Assembly: GCF_008868125.1 (NCBI RefSeq)
Contig: NZ_WAAQ01000001.1
Span: forward strand, 2,046,001 to 2,110,000
Length of the DNA stretch: 64,000 bases
DNA from: Microbacterium maritypicum
GTDB lineage: Bacteria > Actinomycetota > Actinomycetes > Actinomycetales > Microbacteriaceae
Direction: 5' to 3'
The stretch's first letter is position 1. Every line of letters begins with the position of its first letter. The notes beneath the pieces are model-generated. The model was not told the DNA's origin. It did no database searches and saw only the letters and a list, made by a program, of their open reading frames with translations. This document shows, one piece after another, positions 47,679-56,268 of the stretch. Position numbers and translations under genes: made by a program.

Positions 47679-49133
47679 TTACGCGTTGCCGCCCGAGAGC
47701 TTCTCGCGCAGAGCGGCGAGAGCCTCGTCGTCCGCGAGGGTGCCGGCGCCGGCAGCCTCGCTGGTGAAGGACTGGCCACCGAAGTCGTCTCCGGCCGCAG
47801 CCTCGGCCTCGGCCGCCTTGACGACCTGAGCCTTGTGCGCCTCCCAGCGAGCCTGGGCTGCAGCGTACTCCTGCTCCCATGCCTCGCGCTGGGCGTCGAA
47901 GCCTTCCTTCCACGCACCGGTCTCGGCGTCGAAGCCCTCCGGGTACTTGTACTCGCCGTTCTCGTCGTACTCGGCGAGCATGCCGTACAGGGCCGGGTCG
48001 AACTCGGTGCCGTTGGGGTCGACCGACTCGTTGGCCTGCTTCAGCGACAGCGAGATGCGACGACGCTCGAGGTCGATGTCGATGACCTTGACGAAGACCT
48101 CTTCGCCGACCGACACGACCTGCTCAGCCAGCTCGACGTGCTTGCTGGAGAGCTCGGAGATGTGGACGAGGCCCTCGATGCCGTCTGCGACGCGAACGAA
48201 CGCACCGAACGGAACGAGCTTGGTGACCTTACCCGGCGTGACCTGACCGATCGCGTGGGTACGGGCGAAGACCTGCCACGGGTCCTCCTGCGTCGCCTTC
48301 AGCGACAGGGAGACGCGCTCGCGGTCGAGGTCGACCTCGAGGATCTCGACGGTGACCTCCTGGCCAACCTCGACGACCTCGGAGGCGTGCTCGATGTGCT
48401 TCCAGGACAGCTCGGAGACGTGCACGAGGCCGTCCACGCCACCCAGGTCGACGAACGCACCGAAGTTGACGATCGACGAGACGACACCCTTGCGGACCTG
48501 ACCCTTGTGCAGGTTGTTCAGGAACGTGGTGCGCGACTCCGACTGCGTCTGCTCGAGCAGCGCGCGGCGGCTCAGGACGACGTTGTTGCGGTTCTTGTCG
48601 AGCTCGAGGATCTTCGCCTCGATCTCCTGGCCGAGGTACGGCGTGAGGTCGCGGACGCGGCGCAGCTCGATGAGCGAAGCCGGGAGGAAGCCACGGAGGC
48701 CGATGTCGACGATGAGTCCACCCTTGACGACCTCGATGACCGTACCGGTGACGACGCCGTCGTTCTCCTTGATCTTCTCGACGTCTCCCCAGGCACGCTC
48801 GTACTGTGCGCGCTTCTTGGAGAGGATCAGACGGCCTTCCTTGTCCTCCTTCTGGAGAACGAGGGCCTCGACCAGATCGCCGACAGCGACGACCTCGTTG
48901 GGGTCGACGTCGTGCTTGATCGAGAGCTCACGCGAGGGGATGACACCCTCGGTCTTGTAGCCGACATCGAGGAGGACCTCATCGCGGTCGATCTTGACGA
49001 TCGTGCCTTCGATGATGTCGCCGTCGTTGAAGAACTTCAGGGTCTTCTCGACCGCGGCCAGGAAGTCCTCAGCAGATCCGATGTCGTTGATGGCGACCTG
49101 CTTGGTGGCCGGGGCGGTCGTTGCGGTAGTCAT
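47679..49133 (-). CDS. rpsA: 30S ribosomal protein S1
   Basis: RNA-binding ribosomal protein that helps load mRNA onto the 30S subunit. The 484-residue actinobacterial form has four S1 domains (about 38-107, 124-190, 210-280, 295-365), with the fold signature GAFVDLGGVDGLVHVSELS in the third. The C-terminal tail (about 370-484) is Glu/Ala-rich and predicted helical. The ATG at 49133 is preceded by an AAGGAC patch. The 239 bases upstream contain its promoter region. Confidence 0.96.
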   Translation of the reverse strand: MTTATTAPATKQVAINDIGSAEDFLAAVEKTLKFFNDGDIIEGTIVKIDRDEVLLDVGYKTEGVIPSRELSIKHDVDPNEVVAVGDLVEALVLQKEDKEGRLILSKKRAQYERAWGDVEKIKENDGVVTGTVIEVVKGGLIVDIGLRGFLPASLIELRRVRDLTPYLGQEIEAKILELDKNRNNVVLSRRALLEQTQSESRTTFLNNLHKGQVRKGVVSSIVNFGAFVDLGGVDGLVHVSELSWKHIEHASEVVEVGQEVTVEILEVDLDRERVSLSLKATQEDPWQVFARTHAIGQVTPGKVTKLVPFGAFVRVADGIEGLVHISELSSKHVELAEQVVSVGEEVFVKVIDIDLERRRISLSLKQANESVDPNGTEFDPALYGMLAEYDENGEYKYPEGFDAETGAWKEGFDAQREAWEQEYAAAQARWEAHKAQVVKAAEAEAAAGDDFGGQSFTSEAAGAGTLADDEALAALREKLSGGNA

Positions 49134-49372
49134 GTAGTGGGTTGTCCTTGTTGAATGGAGACTCGGGCTGGGAGGCAACGGCCGCGCACGGCCGACTGCA
49201 TGCTTCACAGCAGTTGGATTTTGGTTTTCTCGCCACGAGGGCACGCGTATGCGCGCCACGAGTGACAGTTAACGCTATCAGAAGTTCCGACACTGCAGGA
49301 GTCGGATTCCCCCGAGCATCGCGCTGTGGATAACTCACACGGGCCGTCGACCCTCCGGGTTACCGTGACTGG

Positions 49373-49924
49373 GTGATCCCGCCGACAGCTTCCTCCGCCA
49401 TTCCCCGTCGTTCCGGTGCGCTCATGATGGTCTCGATCGTCGTGATGCTCGCGGGCTGCGCGCCGACGCCCGAGCCGACGCCCACCCCCACCGCAGTCTT
49501 CGCCTCGGAGGAAGAAGCCTTCGCCGCCGCAGAAGAGACGTATCGGGCCTATACAGATGCTCTCAATGCCGTTGACCTCGACGACCCGGCCACTTTTGAG
49601 CCTGTGTTCGATCTCACAAGTGGTGACTTTGAGGCGGCGGATCGTCAGACGCTGTCCGAGCTCCATGCCGAGAAGTATGCGTTCACGGGACAGATGACCG
49701 TAGTCCGGTTCGACGGAATCAGCAGTCATTCATCATTTGAGCAGGTAGAGGCATCGGTCTGCGTTGATGTGAGTGGCTCCGACGTTGTCGATGAATCCGG
49801 CAACTCGGTAACTTCCCCCGACCGTCCCGACATGAACCCGCTCCGCGTCACGTTCGTCTTGTCAGACGGACGCCTGCGAGTGGACCGTGCGGACCGAGAC
49901 CCTGGAACCGCATGCTCCGGATGA
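49373..49924 (+). CDS. Lipoprotein of unknown function, first of an exported pair
   Basis: A 183-residue predicted lipoprotein with a lipobox at VMLAG-Cys29, followed by a Pro/Thr repeat spacer (PTPEPTPTPT). The mature part is acidic with helical DALNAVDLDDPATFEPVFD and resembles small secreted helical domains; two further Cys residues may form a disulfide. Codon use in the mature region contains more AT-ending codons than neighbouring genes (for example repeated gtt, act, ttt), giving it a recently acquired look. Overlaps the next gene by 13 bases. Start GTG 49373. Confidence 0.8.
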   Translation: MIPPTASSAIPRRSGALMMVSIVVMLAGCAPTPEPTPTPTAVFASEEEAFAAAEETYRAYTDALNAVDLDDPATFEPVFDLTSGDFEAADRQTLSELHAEKYAFTGQMTVVRFDGISSHSSFEQVEASVCVDVSGSDVVDESGNSVTSPDRPDMNPLRVTFVLSDGRLRVDRADRDPGTACSG

Positions 49925-50715
49925 GAACAGCCGCCGTGATGGCTATTCTTGCCTCGCTGGCGGCTGGTAGCGATTGCGGGGGTGTTGGAGGAGCGGACGT
50001 TGCAGTCGGCAATGACGACCACGCAGTCGTCATCTCCGGCACGCAGACCCAGACCTCGTCCGACGGCCCCCGCGACAGCGCGCCGCGCCCCGACTCCCCG
50101 TCCTTTCCCGCCTTCCCCGTGCACGAGTTCGACTTCGACTCATGTCTCGACGACTGGAACAGCTCCCGCGGCTGCTTCCGCACCGTCATCGATGAGGAAC
50201 CGTCGTCACCGGGCACCGACTCTCCTGCAGCCCCGGCGATCACGATCGACGACCTGGCGCAGTTCGCTCCGGATCCGGTCGCGAACGAGGGCGAGCCCGA
50301 CAACGTCGGCGTGGCCGGGATGCCGACGAACTTCATCGCAGCGGCATCCGTGCACACGCGCTCTGGCACGCTTTTCGGCGCACCGCTCAGCGTGCGCTTC
50401 ACGCCTGTCGGCTATGAGTTCGTGCACGGCGACGGCACGTCCGCCACTTCGAGCACAGGCGGACAGACGTGGTCGGCGCTCGGTCAATCACCGTTCACCC
50501 CCACTTCCACCAGCCATGTGTACAGCGAACGGGGCACCTACCAGGCGCACGTCACGGTCCGTTACGCCGCCGAAGTCGACCTCGGCGGCGGCTGGTTCCC
50601 GGTGGTCGGCGACCTCACGATCCGCGGCCCCGCGCGGGAGATACGCATCTTCGAGGCGCACACCGCGCTCGTGGCGTTCACCTGCGCGCAGCGACCGTCG
50701 GCACCCGGCTGCTGA
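49912..50715 (+). CDS. Exported PKD-like protein of unknown function
   Basis: A 267-residue predicted secreted protein. The start has a short signal peptide (MRTAAVMAILASLAAGSDC), followed by a Ser/Thr/Pro-rich linker and a C-terminal beta-rich region resembling a PKD or Ig-like domain, with VHGDGTSATSSTGGQTW and HVYSERGTYQAHVTVRY, the second matching the characteristic PKD pattern of a THxYxxxGxYxVxLxV type. Several Cys pairs suggest extracellular disulfides. It overlaps the preceding lipoprotein gene by 13 bases; the two are probably co-expressed. Function unknown. Confidence 0.8.
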   Translation: MLRMRTAAVMAILASLAAGSDCGGVGGADVAVGNDDHAVVISGTQTQTSSDGPRDSAPRPDSPSFPAFPVHEFDFDSCLDDWNSSRGCFRTVIDEEPSSPGTDSPAAPAITIDDLAQFAPDPVANEGEPDNVGVAGMPTNFIAAASVHTRSGTLFGAPLSVRFTPVGYEFVHGDGTSATSSTGGQTWSALGQSPFTPTSTSHVYSERGTYQAHVTVRYAAEVDLGGGWFPVVGDLTIRGPAREIRIFEAHTALVAFTCAQRPSAPGC

Positions 50716-50730
50716 GACGACGCACCCGGA

Positions 50731-51456
50731 CTAGCGCACGGCGGTCACGACGACCGGAGCACCGTCCGCATCCACATAGCCTTCCAGCGTCAGCTTCGCA
50801 TCCGCGGCGACGCCCTCCGCCTGCACGAACGTGACCTGCGGAACCAGATCCATCGTGCAGACCTGGTTCGCGCTCGGCTCCAGCCGGACGATCCCCTCCG
50901 TCTCGCTGACGACTTCGACGGTTCCGGCGGCCGGCATACACGTCGACGACCCCCATGTCAGGATCGCGAGCTCGCGCTCATCGATCCACGTCGCCGCCGG
51001 TGTCTGCGGAGACATCCTGTCCGCAGGGATGATCTCCCCGTCCGCGAGCCCGGGCAGAGTGAGCTCGCTCTTCACGCCTGCCGCGTCGGTCACCGTCAGC
51101 TCCACCGGGCGTGAGGAATCGAACCCGGCCGGCAAGCCCATGTAGGTTCCGTGCGCGGTCTGCACGTCCGCACACGCCTCGTCCTCCCCGTCGACGAGCA
51201 CGATCTCGAGCGACTGATCCCCCGCGACGATGTCCCCGATCTGCGGCACGCACGCATCGCCCCATGTCTTCAACACAAATGACGTTCCATCGAGCCACGC
51301 CGCCTTCGGGGCATATGACGTGTCAGAGGTGTTCGGATCGGACGTCGACTCCGGAACCGGAGAAGTTCCCGCCGACGTCGCGCATCCGGTCAGTGCCGCG
51401 GCGAGCACCACCCCGCCCAGGACGAGAGACGAGAACGTGCGAAGAGGAGCTTTCAT
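50731..51456 (-). CDS. Lipoprotein with two tandem Cys-containing repeats
   Basis: A 241-residue predicted lipoprotein with lipobox ALTG-Cys25. The mature part contains two similar halves, about 52-122 and 154-226, each beginning A(A/T)W(L/I)D and each with two cysteines (69/95 and 173/200), implying two disulfide-stabilised domains. The repeat is visible directly; the family is not recognised. Start ATG 51456 chosen because a longer frame lacks a signal sequence. It converges with the exported pair and is divergent from the exonuclease gene. Confidence 0.8.
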   Translation of the reverse strand: MKAPLRTFSSLVLGGVVLAAALTGCATSAGTSPVPESTSDPNTSDTSYAPKAAWLDGTSFVLKTWGDACVPQIGDIVAGDQSLEIVLVDGEDEACADVQTAHGTYMGLPAGFDSSRPVELTVTDAAGVKSELTLPGLADGEIIPADRMSPQTPAATWIDERELAILTWGSSTCMPAAGTVEVVSETEGIVRLEPSANQVCTMDLVPQVTFVQAEGVAADAKLTLEGYVDADGAPVVVTAVR

Positions 51457-51545
51457 ACCCGTGAGTGTCCCCACCGAGCGGATCGTCTCAGTCCGCGACC
51501 GACAAGCGCCGGCCCGCGCCACATGCCCGTGCCAGACTGTCGTTC

Positions 51546-52484
51546 GTGACCGATCGCCTCATGCTGCTCGACACCGCCAGCCTCTACTTCCGTGCCTTCT
51601 ACGGCGTCCCCGACAAGGTGACCGCACCGGACGGCTCGCCGATCAACGCAGCACGCGGTCTGCTCGACATCATCGCCAAGCTCGTCACGTTCTACGAGCC
51701 CACTCATGTGGTCGCCTGCTGGGACGACGACTGGCGCCCGCAGTGGCGCGTCGACCTCATCCCCAGCTACAAGACGCACCGCGTCGTCGAAGTCGTCGAG
51801 AGCGGGCCAGACGTCGAAGAGGTTCCCGACCCTCTCGAAGCCCAGATCCCCCTCATCCGCGAGACGCTCGCGGCGATCGGGATCCCCATCGTCGGGGTCG
51901 CGGAGCACGAGGCCGACGACGTGATCGGCACGCTCGCGACCACCGCGACGATGCCGGTCGACATCGTCACGGGCGACCGTGACCTGTTCCAGCTCGTCGA
52001 CGACGCCCGCGACGTGCGGGTCATCTACACCGCACGCGGCATGAGTAACCTCGAGATCGTGACCGATGCGACGGTGGTCGCGAAGTACGGCGTGCTCCCC
52101 TCGCAGTACGCCGACTTCGCCACCATGCGCGGCGATGCCTCAGACGGACTCCCCGGGGTGGCTGGCGTCGGCGAGAAGACCGCGGCGACCCTGCTCCAGG
52201 CTCACGCCGATCTCGAGGGCATCCGTGCCGCCGCGGAGGCAGGCGAGGGCATGAGCGCCGGAGTGCGTGCGAAGCTGCTCGCGGCATCCGCCTACCTCGA
52301 TGTCGCGCCGACGGTGGTGGCCGTCGCCACCTCCCTCCCCCTCACCGCACCCGACGTTCCGCTTCGAGTGCTCGACCCCGCAGAGGTGGACGCGGCCACG
52401 GCACTCGCGGAGAAGTGGAACCTCGGCGGCTCCATGACGCGTGCGGTCGCCGCGGTGTCCAACGCCGCGCTCAAAGCCGGCTGA
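51546..52484 (+). CDS. 5'-3' exonuclease (stand-alone PolA N-domain type)
   Basis: A 312-residue nuclease with the 5'-3' exonuclease fold of DNA polymerase I without the polymerase part: LMLLDTASLYFRAFYG opens the domain, metal-binding acidic residues appear in HEADDVIGTLA and VTGDRDLFQLV, and the H3TH motif is in the GVAGVGEKTAATLLQ segment. Such proteins process Okazaki fragments or repair flaps. GTG start at 51546, preceded by a -10-like CAGACT with 7 bases to spare, suggesting a leaderless transcript. Confidence 0.9.
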   Translation: MTDRLMLLDTASLYFRAFYGVPDKVTAPDGSPINAARGLLDIIAKLVTFYEPTHVVACWDDDWRPQWRVDLIPSYKTHRVVEVVESGPDVEEVPDPLEAQIPLIRETLAAIGIPIVGVAEHEADDVIGTLATTATMPVDIVTGDRDLFQLVDDARDVRVIYTARGMSNLEIVTDATVVAKYGVLPSQYADFATMRGDASDGLPGVAGVGEKTAATLLQAHADLEGIRAAAEAGEGMSAGVRAKLLAASAYLDVAPTVVAVATSLPLTAPDVPLRVLDPAEVDAATALAEKWNLGGSMTRAVAAVSNAALKAG

Positions 52485-52502
52485 CAGGGCGACGGAGCGG
52501 GT

Positions 52503-53495
52503 CTACTCCGCCCAGGCGAGCAGACGCGAGAGCCCCCAGGTCGTCACGATCCGCGACGCGGGGATCCCCGCCCGCTCCGCGCGCTCGGCGCCGTGGTCCA
52601 GCAGTGAGAGCTGGCCGGGAGCATGAGCATCCGAATCGATGGAGAACAGGCATCCCGCCTCCAGGGCGATCGCGATCAGCTCATCCGGCGGATCCTGACG
52701 CTCAGGCCGGGAATTGATCTCGACGGCCACTCCGTTGTCGGCGCAGGCGGAGAAGACCGCTGCCGCATCGAATGCCGACTGCGGGCGCGTGCCCCGCTCG
52801 CCCTGTACGAGTCGACCTGTGCAGTGTCCGAGCACGTTCACCCTCGGGTGTGACACCGCGGCGATCATCCGCGCGGTCATCGGACGCGAGTCCATGCGCA
52901 GCTTGGAATGGACCGATGCCACGACGATGTCGAGCTCGGCGAGCAGGTTGTCTTCCTGATCGAGCGCCCCGTCTTCGAGGATGTCGACCTCGATGCCGGT
53001 GAGAAGGGTGAAACCGTCGCCGGATTCCGCACGCACGAGGGGCATCTGCTCGCGCAGCCGCTCCGCAGAGAGCCCTCTGGCCACCCGAAGGCGTGGCGAG
53101 TGATCCGTGATCGCTTGATACTCGTGCCCGAGGGCGCGTGCAGCAGCAGCCATCACCGAGAGCGGAGTCGTTCCATCGGACCAGTCGGTATGCGCGTGCA
53201 GGTCGCCGCGGAGCTTCGCGCGAAGCTCGGAGACGCGCTCGGGTTCGACATCTCCCCGCAGCTCGACGAGATAGTCGGGAATCTGCCCCGCCTGGGCCTG
53301 ACGGATCACCGCGAACGTCGACTCGCCGATGCCCCTCGCCGCACGCAGTCGGGTGGGATCGGCGCGGACGTCGTCGGGAAGGTCCTGCAGTGTCGCCGCG
53401 GCCTGACGAAATGCCTTCGCTCGATAGCGCGACGCCCGCTCGCGCTCCAGCAGAGAGGCGATCTCCAGCAGCGCGTCGACGGGGTCCACGGTCAC
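52503..53495 (-). CDS. PHP-domain protein with N-terminal HhH-like domain
   Basis: A 330-residue predicted metallo-phosphoesterase. The N-terminal about 100 residues resemble the helix-hairpin-helix domain of DNA polymerase X/beta (LRAARGIGESTFAVIRQ), followed by a PHP catalytic domain with metal-binding GDLHAHTDWSDG, ITDHSPRLRVARGL, VLTGIEVDILEDG and late INSRPERQDPP and SIDSDAHAPG motifs. This arrangement matches the C-terminal part of PolX enzymes without the polymerase. Start GTG 53495 overlaps the trpD stop (GTGA), coupling it to trpD. Confidence 0.87.
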   Translation of the reverse strand: MTVDPVDALLEIASLLERERASRYRAKAFRQAAATLQDLPDDVRADPTRLRAARGIGESTFAVIRQAQAGQIPDYLVELRGDVEPERVSELRAKLRGDLHAHTDWSDGTTPLSVMAAAARALGHEYQAITDHSPRLRVARGLSAERLREQMPLVRAESGDGFTLLTGIEVDILEDGALDQEDNLLAELDIVVASVHSKLRMDSRPMTARMIAAVSHPRVNVLGHCTGRLVQGERGTRPQSAFDAAAVFSACADNGVAVEINSRPERQDPPDELIAIALEAGCLFSIDSDAHAPGQLSLLDHGAERAERAGIPASRIVTTWGLSRLLAWAE

Positions 53496-54562
53496 TCCTT
53501 CGGAGCAGCCAGTTCGCGACTCACCGAGATCCACTGGTCGAGCTTCGCCAGGGCGCGACCGTCGTCGACCGCCGCCGACGCCTTGTCGTAGCCTTCACGC
53601 AGGCGCTCCAGGATCGGCCGCTGCACCTGAGTGGCATCCTGCGAGAGCTCGAAGGCGACGATGCCCGCCGCGGCGTTGAGCAGCACGATGTCACGCACGG
53701 CGCCGGTCTCCCCCGCCAAGGTGCGCCGGAGCACCTCCGCATTGTGCTGGGGCGAGCCGCCGATGAGGTCGGCGAGATCAGCGATCGGGATGCCGAGGTC
53801 GCGGGGGTCGAGGTCGTGCTCGTGGATGTCCCCGCGGGTGACCTCCCAGATGCGACTGTGTCCGGTGGTGGTGAGTTCGTCGAGTCCGTCATCGCCACGG
53901 AAGACGAGCGCCGTCGCACCACGAGTACGGAACACACCCGTGATCAGCGGGACGCGCTCGATCTGCGCGACGCCAACCGCGTTGGCCTCGGCACGAGCGG
54001 GGTTGCACAGCGGTCCGAGCATGTTGAAGACGGTCGGCACTCCCAGCTCCGCCCGCACGGGACCGGCGTGCTTGAAGCCCGGGTGGAAGGCTCCGGCCCA
54101 GGCGAAGGTGATGCCGGTGCGGTCGAGGATGGATGCGACGGCGGCAGGGTCGAGGGACAGCTCAAGCCCGAGGGCCCCCAGCACGTCGGAGGACCCGGAG
54201 GCGGAGCTCGCCGCGCGATTGCCGTGCTTGACCACGGGCACACCCGTCGCGCCGATGATGATCGCCGCCGTGGTCGAGACGTTCACCGTGCCGACTCGGT
54301 CACCACCGGTTCCGACGATGTCCAGCACGTCGGGTGAGACGGGAAGGGGAACCGCAGCCTCGAGGATCGCATCGCGGAAGCCGACGATCTCGTCGATCGT
54401 CTCCCCCTTCGCACGGAGGGCTACGAGGAAGCCCGCCAACTGCGCTTCGGTGACGCCTCCCTGCATGATCTGACGCATGGCCCACGTGGACTCCCACACA
54501 CTGAGATCACGGCGCTCCAACAGAGTGGTGAGCACGTCGGACCAGGTCAGGGAATCAGCCAT
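53492..54562 (-). CDS. trpD: Anthranilate phosphoribosyltransferase
   Basis: Second enzyme of the tryptophan branch, attaching phosphoribose from PRPP to anthranilate. The 356-residue protein has the PRPP-binding GTGGDR motif (near 82), the substrate loop with STTAAIIIGATGVPVVKHGNRAASS, and the late FNMLGPLCNPA block. It sits alone without other trp genes, which is common in actinobacteria. ATG 54562 gives the normal length; a longer upstream frame is not supported. Coupled to the PHP gene (GTGA). Confidence 0.95.
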   Translation of the reverse strand: MADSLTWSDVLTTLLERRDLSVWESTWAMRQIMQGGVTEAQLAGFLVALRAKGETIDEIVGFRDAILEAAVPLPVSPDVLDIVGTGGDRVGTVNVSTTAAIIIGATGVPVVKHGNRAASSASGSSDVLGALGLELSLDPAAVASILDRTGITFAWAGAFHPGFKHAGPVRAELGVPTVFNMLGPLCNPARAEANAVGVAQIERVPLITGVFRTRGATALVFRGDDGLDELTTTGHSRIWEVTRGDIHEHDLDPRDLGIPIADLADLIGGSPQHNAEVLRRTLAGETGAVRDIVLLNAAAGIVAFELSQDATQVQRPILERLREGYDKASAAVDDGRALAKLDQWISVSRELAAPKE

Positions 54563-54671
54563 GTGTGCGATCCTATCGGCGCAGAGAAAACATGCAGATG
54601 CTTCCGAACACACGTGCACAGGGGCCTCACCCCTTGTTTCCCGCGGATTCACCGGGTATTCGCAGTGTTTT

Positions 54672-54687
54672 CTTAGGGTCCCCTAAG
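54672..54687. promoter_or_regulatory. Palindrome CTTAGGG-TC-CCCTAAG in trpD/ctaE intergenic region
   Basis: Perfect 7-base arms (54672-54678 and 54681-54687) separated by TC in the 192-base gap between divergent trpD and ctaE. It contains TTAGG-N4-CCTAA, the spacing found within DtxR/IdeR-type iron boxes. A regulator binding here is possible but not established. The rest of this gap shows only the ctaE promoter region. Confidence 0.45.
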
Positions 54688-54742
54688 TCCAAGGCAGGCT
54701 ATTCGAGGGCCGTCGGTGCAAGAATCACGCCCGCGGATCGGC

Positions 54743-54748
54743 CATAAT
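54743..54748 (+). promoter_or_regulatory. -10-like CATAAT of the ctaE-qcrCAB operon
   Basis: CATAAT ends 6 bases before the GTG of ctaE, with GGAGGGG in between. The spacing resembles the leaderless promoters elsewhere in the window. No clear -35 hexamer was found. Confidence 0.5.
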
Positions 54749-54754
54749 GGAGGG

Positions 54755-55408
54755 GTGACGACCTCAGCGACGTATGCCCCGGCGGCGAGAACGATTAAGC
54801 GGCCCAACCCGGTAGCTGTCGGCACCATTGTGTGGCTCGGCAGTGAGGTGATGTTCTTCGCGGGACTCTTCGCGATCTACTTCACCCTCCGCAGCACCTC
54901 CCCGGAGCTGTGGGCAGACCGGACCGAGCTGCTGAACGTCCCGTTCGCCGCAGTGAACACTGCGATCCTCGTGCTCTCCTCGTTCACGTGCCAGATGGGC
55001 GTGTTCGCGGCGGAGGACCTGCAGCCCTACAAGATCGGCAAGGGACAGAAGAACGGCGCCGGACGCCGTCGCCTGTTCGGCTGGGGAATGGTCGAGTGGT
55101 TCTTCCTCACCTTCGCCCTCGGCGCGATCTTCGTCTCCGGCCAGGTCTGGGAGTACGCCCAGCTGGTCGCTGAAGGCATGCCGATCGGCGCCGACTCCTA
55201 CGCTTCCGCGTTCTACCTGACGACCGGCTTCCACGCCCTGCACGTCACCGGTGGTCTGGTCGCGTTCCTGCTCGTCATCGGCCGTGCATACGCCGTCAAG
55301 AACTTCCGGCACAAGGAGGCGACCTCCTCGATCGTGGTGTCCTACTACTGGCACTTCGTCGACGTCGTCTGGATCGTGCTGTTCCTCGTTATCTACTTCC
55401 TGAAATGA
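54755..55408 (+). CDS. ctaE: Cytochrome c oxidase subunit III
   Basis: Integral-membrane subunit of the aa3-type oxidase, 217 residues with five predicted transmembrane helices, including [20 protein letters not shown], and conserved GLHALHV-like FHALHVTGG and WHFVDVVW motifs. GTG start at 54755 is supported by the upstream CATAAT and by the family N terminus. It is first in the ctaE-qcrC-qcrA-qcrB operon, as in other actinobacteria, and its stop overlaps the qcrC start (ATGA). Confidence 0.96.
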   Translation: MTTSATYAPAARTIKRPNPVAVGTIVWLGSEVMFFAGLFAIYFTLRSTSPELWADRTELLNVPFAAVNTAILVLSSFTCQMGVFAAEDLQPYKIGKGQKNGAGRRRLFGWGMVEWFFLTFALGAIFVSGQVWEYAQLVAEGMPIGADSYASAFYLTTGFHALHVTGGLVAFLLVIGRAYAVKNFRHKEATSSIVVSYYWHFVDVVWIVLFLVIYFLK

Positions 55409-56232
55409 GAGCGGAGCTGATCCCCGAGATGGCACGAGAGAAGAAGCGCCGTTCCGGCGGTCGTCGCAGCCCTTTGGCGGCAGCGGCGCTCATCGGAGCA
55501 GGCCTCATGATCACCGGCGCTGTGTACGCCGGAGCGACCGCCGCGTTCGCTGCATCCGACACCCAGTCGGCCGCGACCTCGCAGCTGACCGTTGAAGACG
55601 GCGAGAAGCTGTTCACGGCCAACTGCGCCACCTGCCACGGTCTCGACCTGGAGGGAACGGCCAACGGCCCCAGCCTCTACGGCGTGGGCGAACTGGCAAC
55701 CGAGTTCCAGCTGTCGACCGGTCGCATGCCCCTGCAGATGCAGGGACCGCAGGCACCGCAGAAGGCACCGCAGTTCACGGAGGACCAGATCCTCGCGATC
55801 TCGTCCTTCGTCCAGTCCGAGGCACCCGGCCCGACGTTCCCGTCGGACCACATCCTCGACGGCAAGGGTGACGTGTCCAAGGGCGCGGAGCTGTTCCGCG
55901 TCAACTGCGCGATGTGCCACAACGTGGCCGCCGCCGGTGGAGCGCTCACCGAGGGCAAGTACGCCCCCGGACTCAGCGAGACCAGCGCACTGCACATGTA
56001 CGCGGCCATGGTCACCGGCCCGCAGAACATGCCTGTCTTCGGCGACATGAACCTGTCCGACGAAGACAAGCGCGACATCATCTCGGCGCTGCTCTTCCAG
56101 CAGCAGTCCGTGCAGATCGGCGGATTCTCGCTCGGCTCGCTCGGACCGGTCTCCGAGGGCCTGTTCGTGTGGATCTTCGGTATCGGCGCACTCGTCGCCG
56201 TCACCGTGTGGATCACGGCGAAGTCCAACTGA
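55405..56232 (+). CDS. qcrC: Diheme cytochrome c subunit QcrC of the bc1 complex
   Basis: Membrane-anchored cytochrome with two c-type hemes: CATCH (Cys74, Cys77, His78) and CAMCH (Cys168, Cys171, His172). One N-terminal transmembrane segment follows a basic KKRR start and another lies at the C terminus (about 253-272). In actinobacteria this diheme subunit replaces soluble cytochrome c and passes electrons within the bcc-aa3 supercomplex. ATG 55405 overlaps the ctaE stop; an internal ATG at 55429 (MAREKKRR) is an equally possible start. Confidence 0.95.
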   Translation: MRAELIPEMAREKKRRSGGRRSPLAAAALIGAGLMITGAVYAGATAAFAASDTQSAATSQLTVEDGEKLFTANCATCHGLDLEGTANGPSLYGVGELATEFQLSTGRMPLQMQGPQAPQKAPQFTEDQILAISSFVQSEAPGPTFPSDHILDGKGDVSKGAELFRVNCAMCHNVAAAGGALTEGKYAPGLSETSALHMYAAMVTGPQNMPVFGDMNLSDEDKRDIISALLFQQQSVQIGGFSLGSLGPVSEGLFVWIFGIGALVAVTVWITAKSN

Positions 56233-56268
56233 CGCTTAATCATCGAAGAGGAACGTACGAGGAGCACC

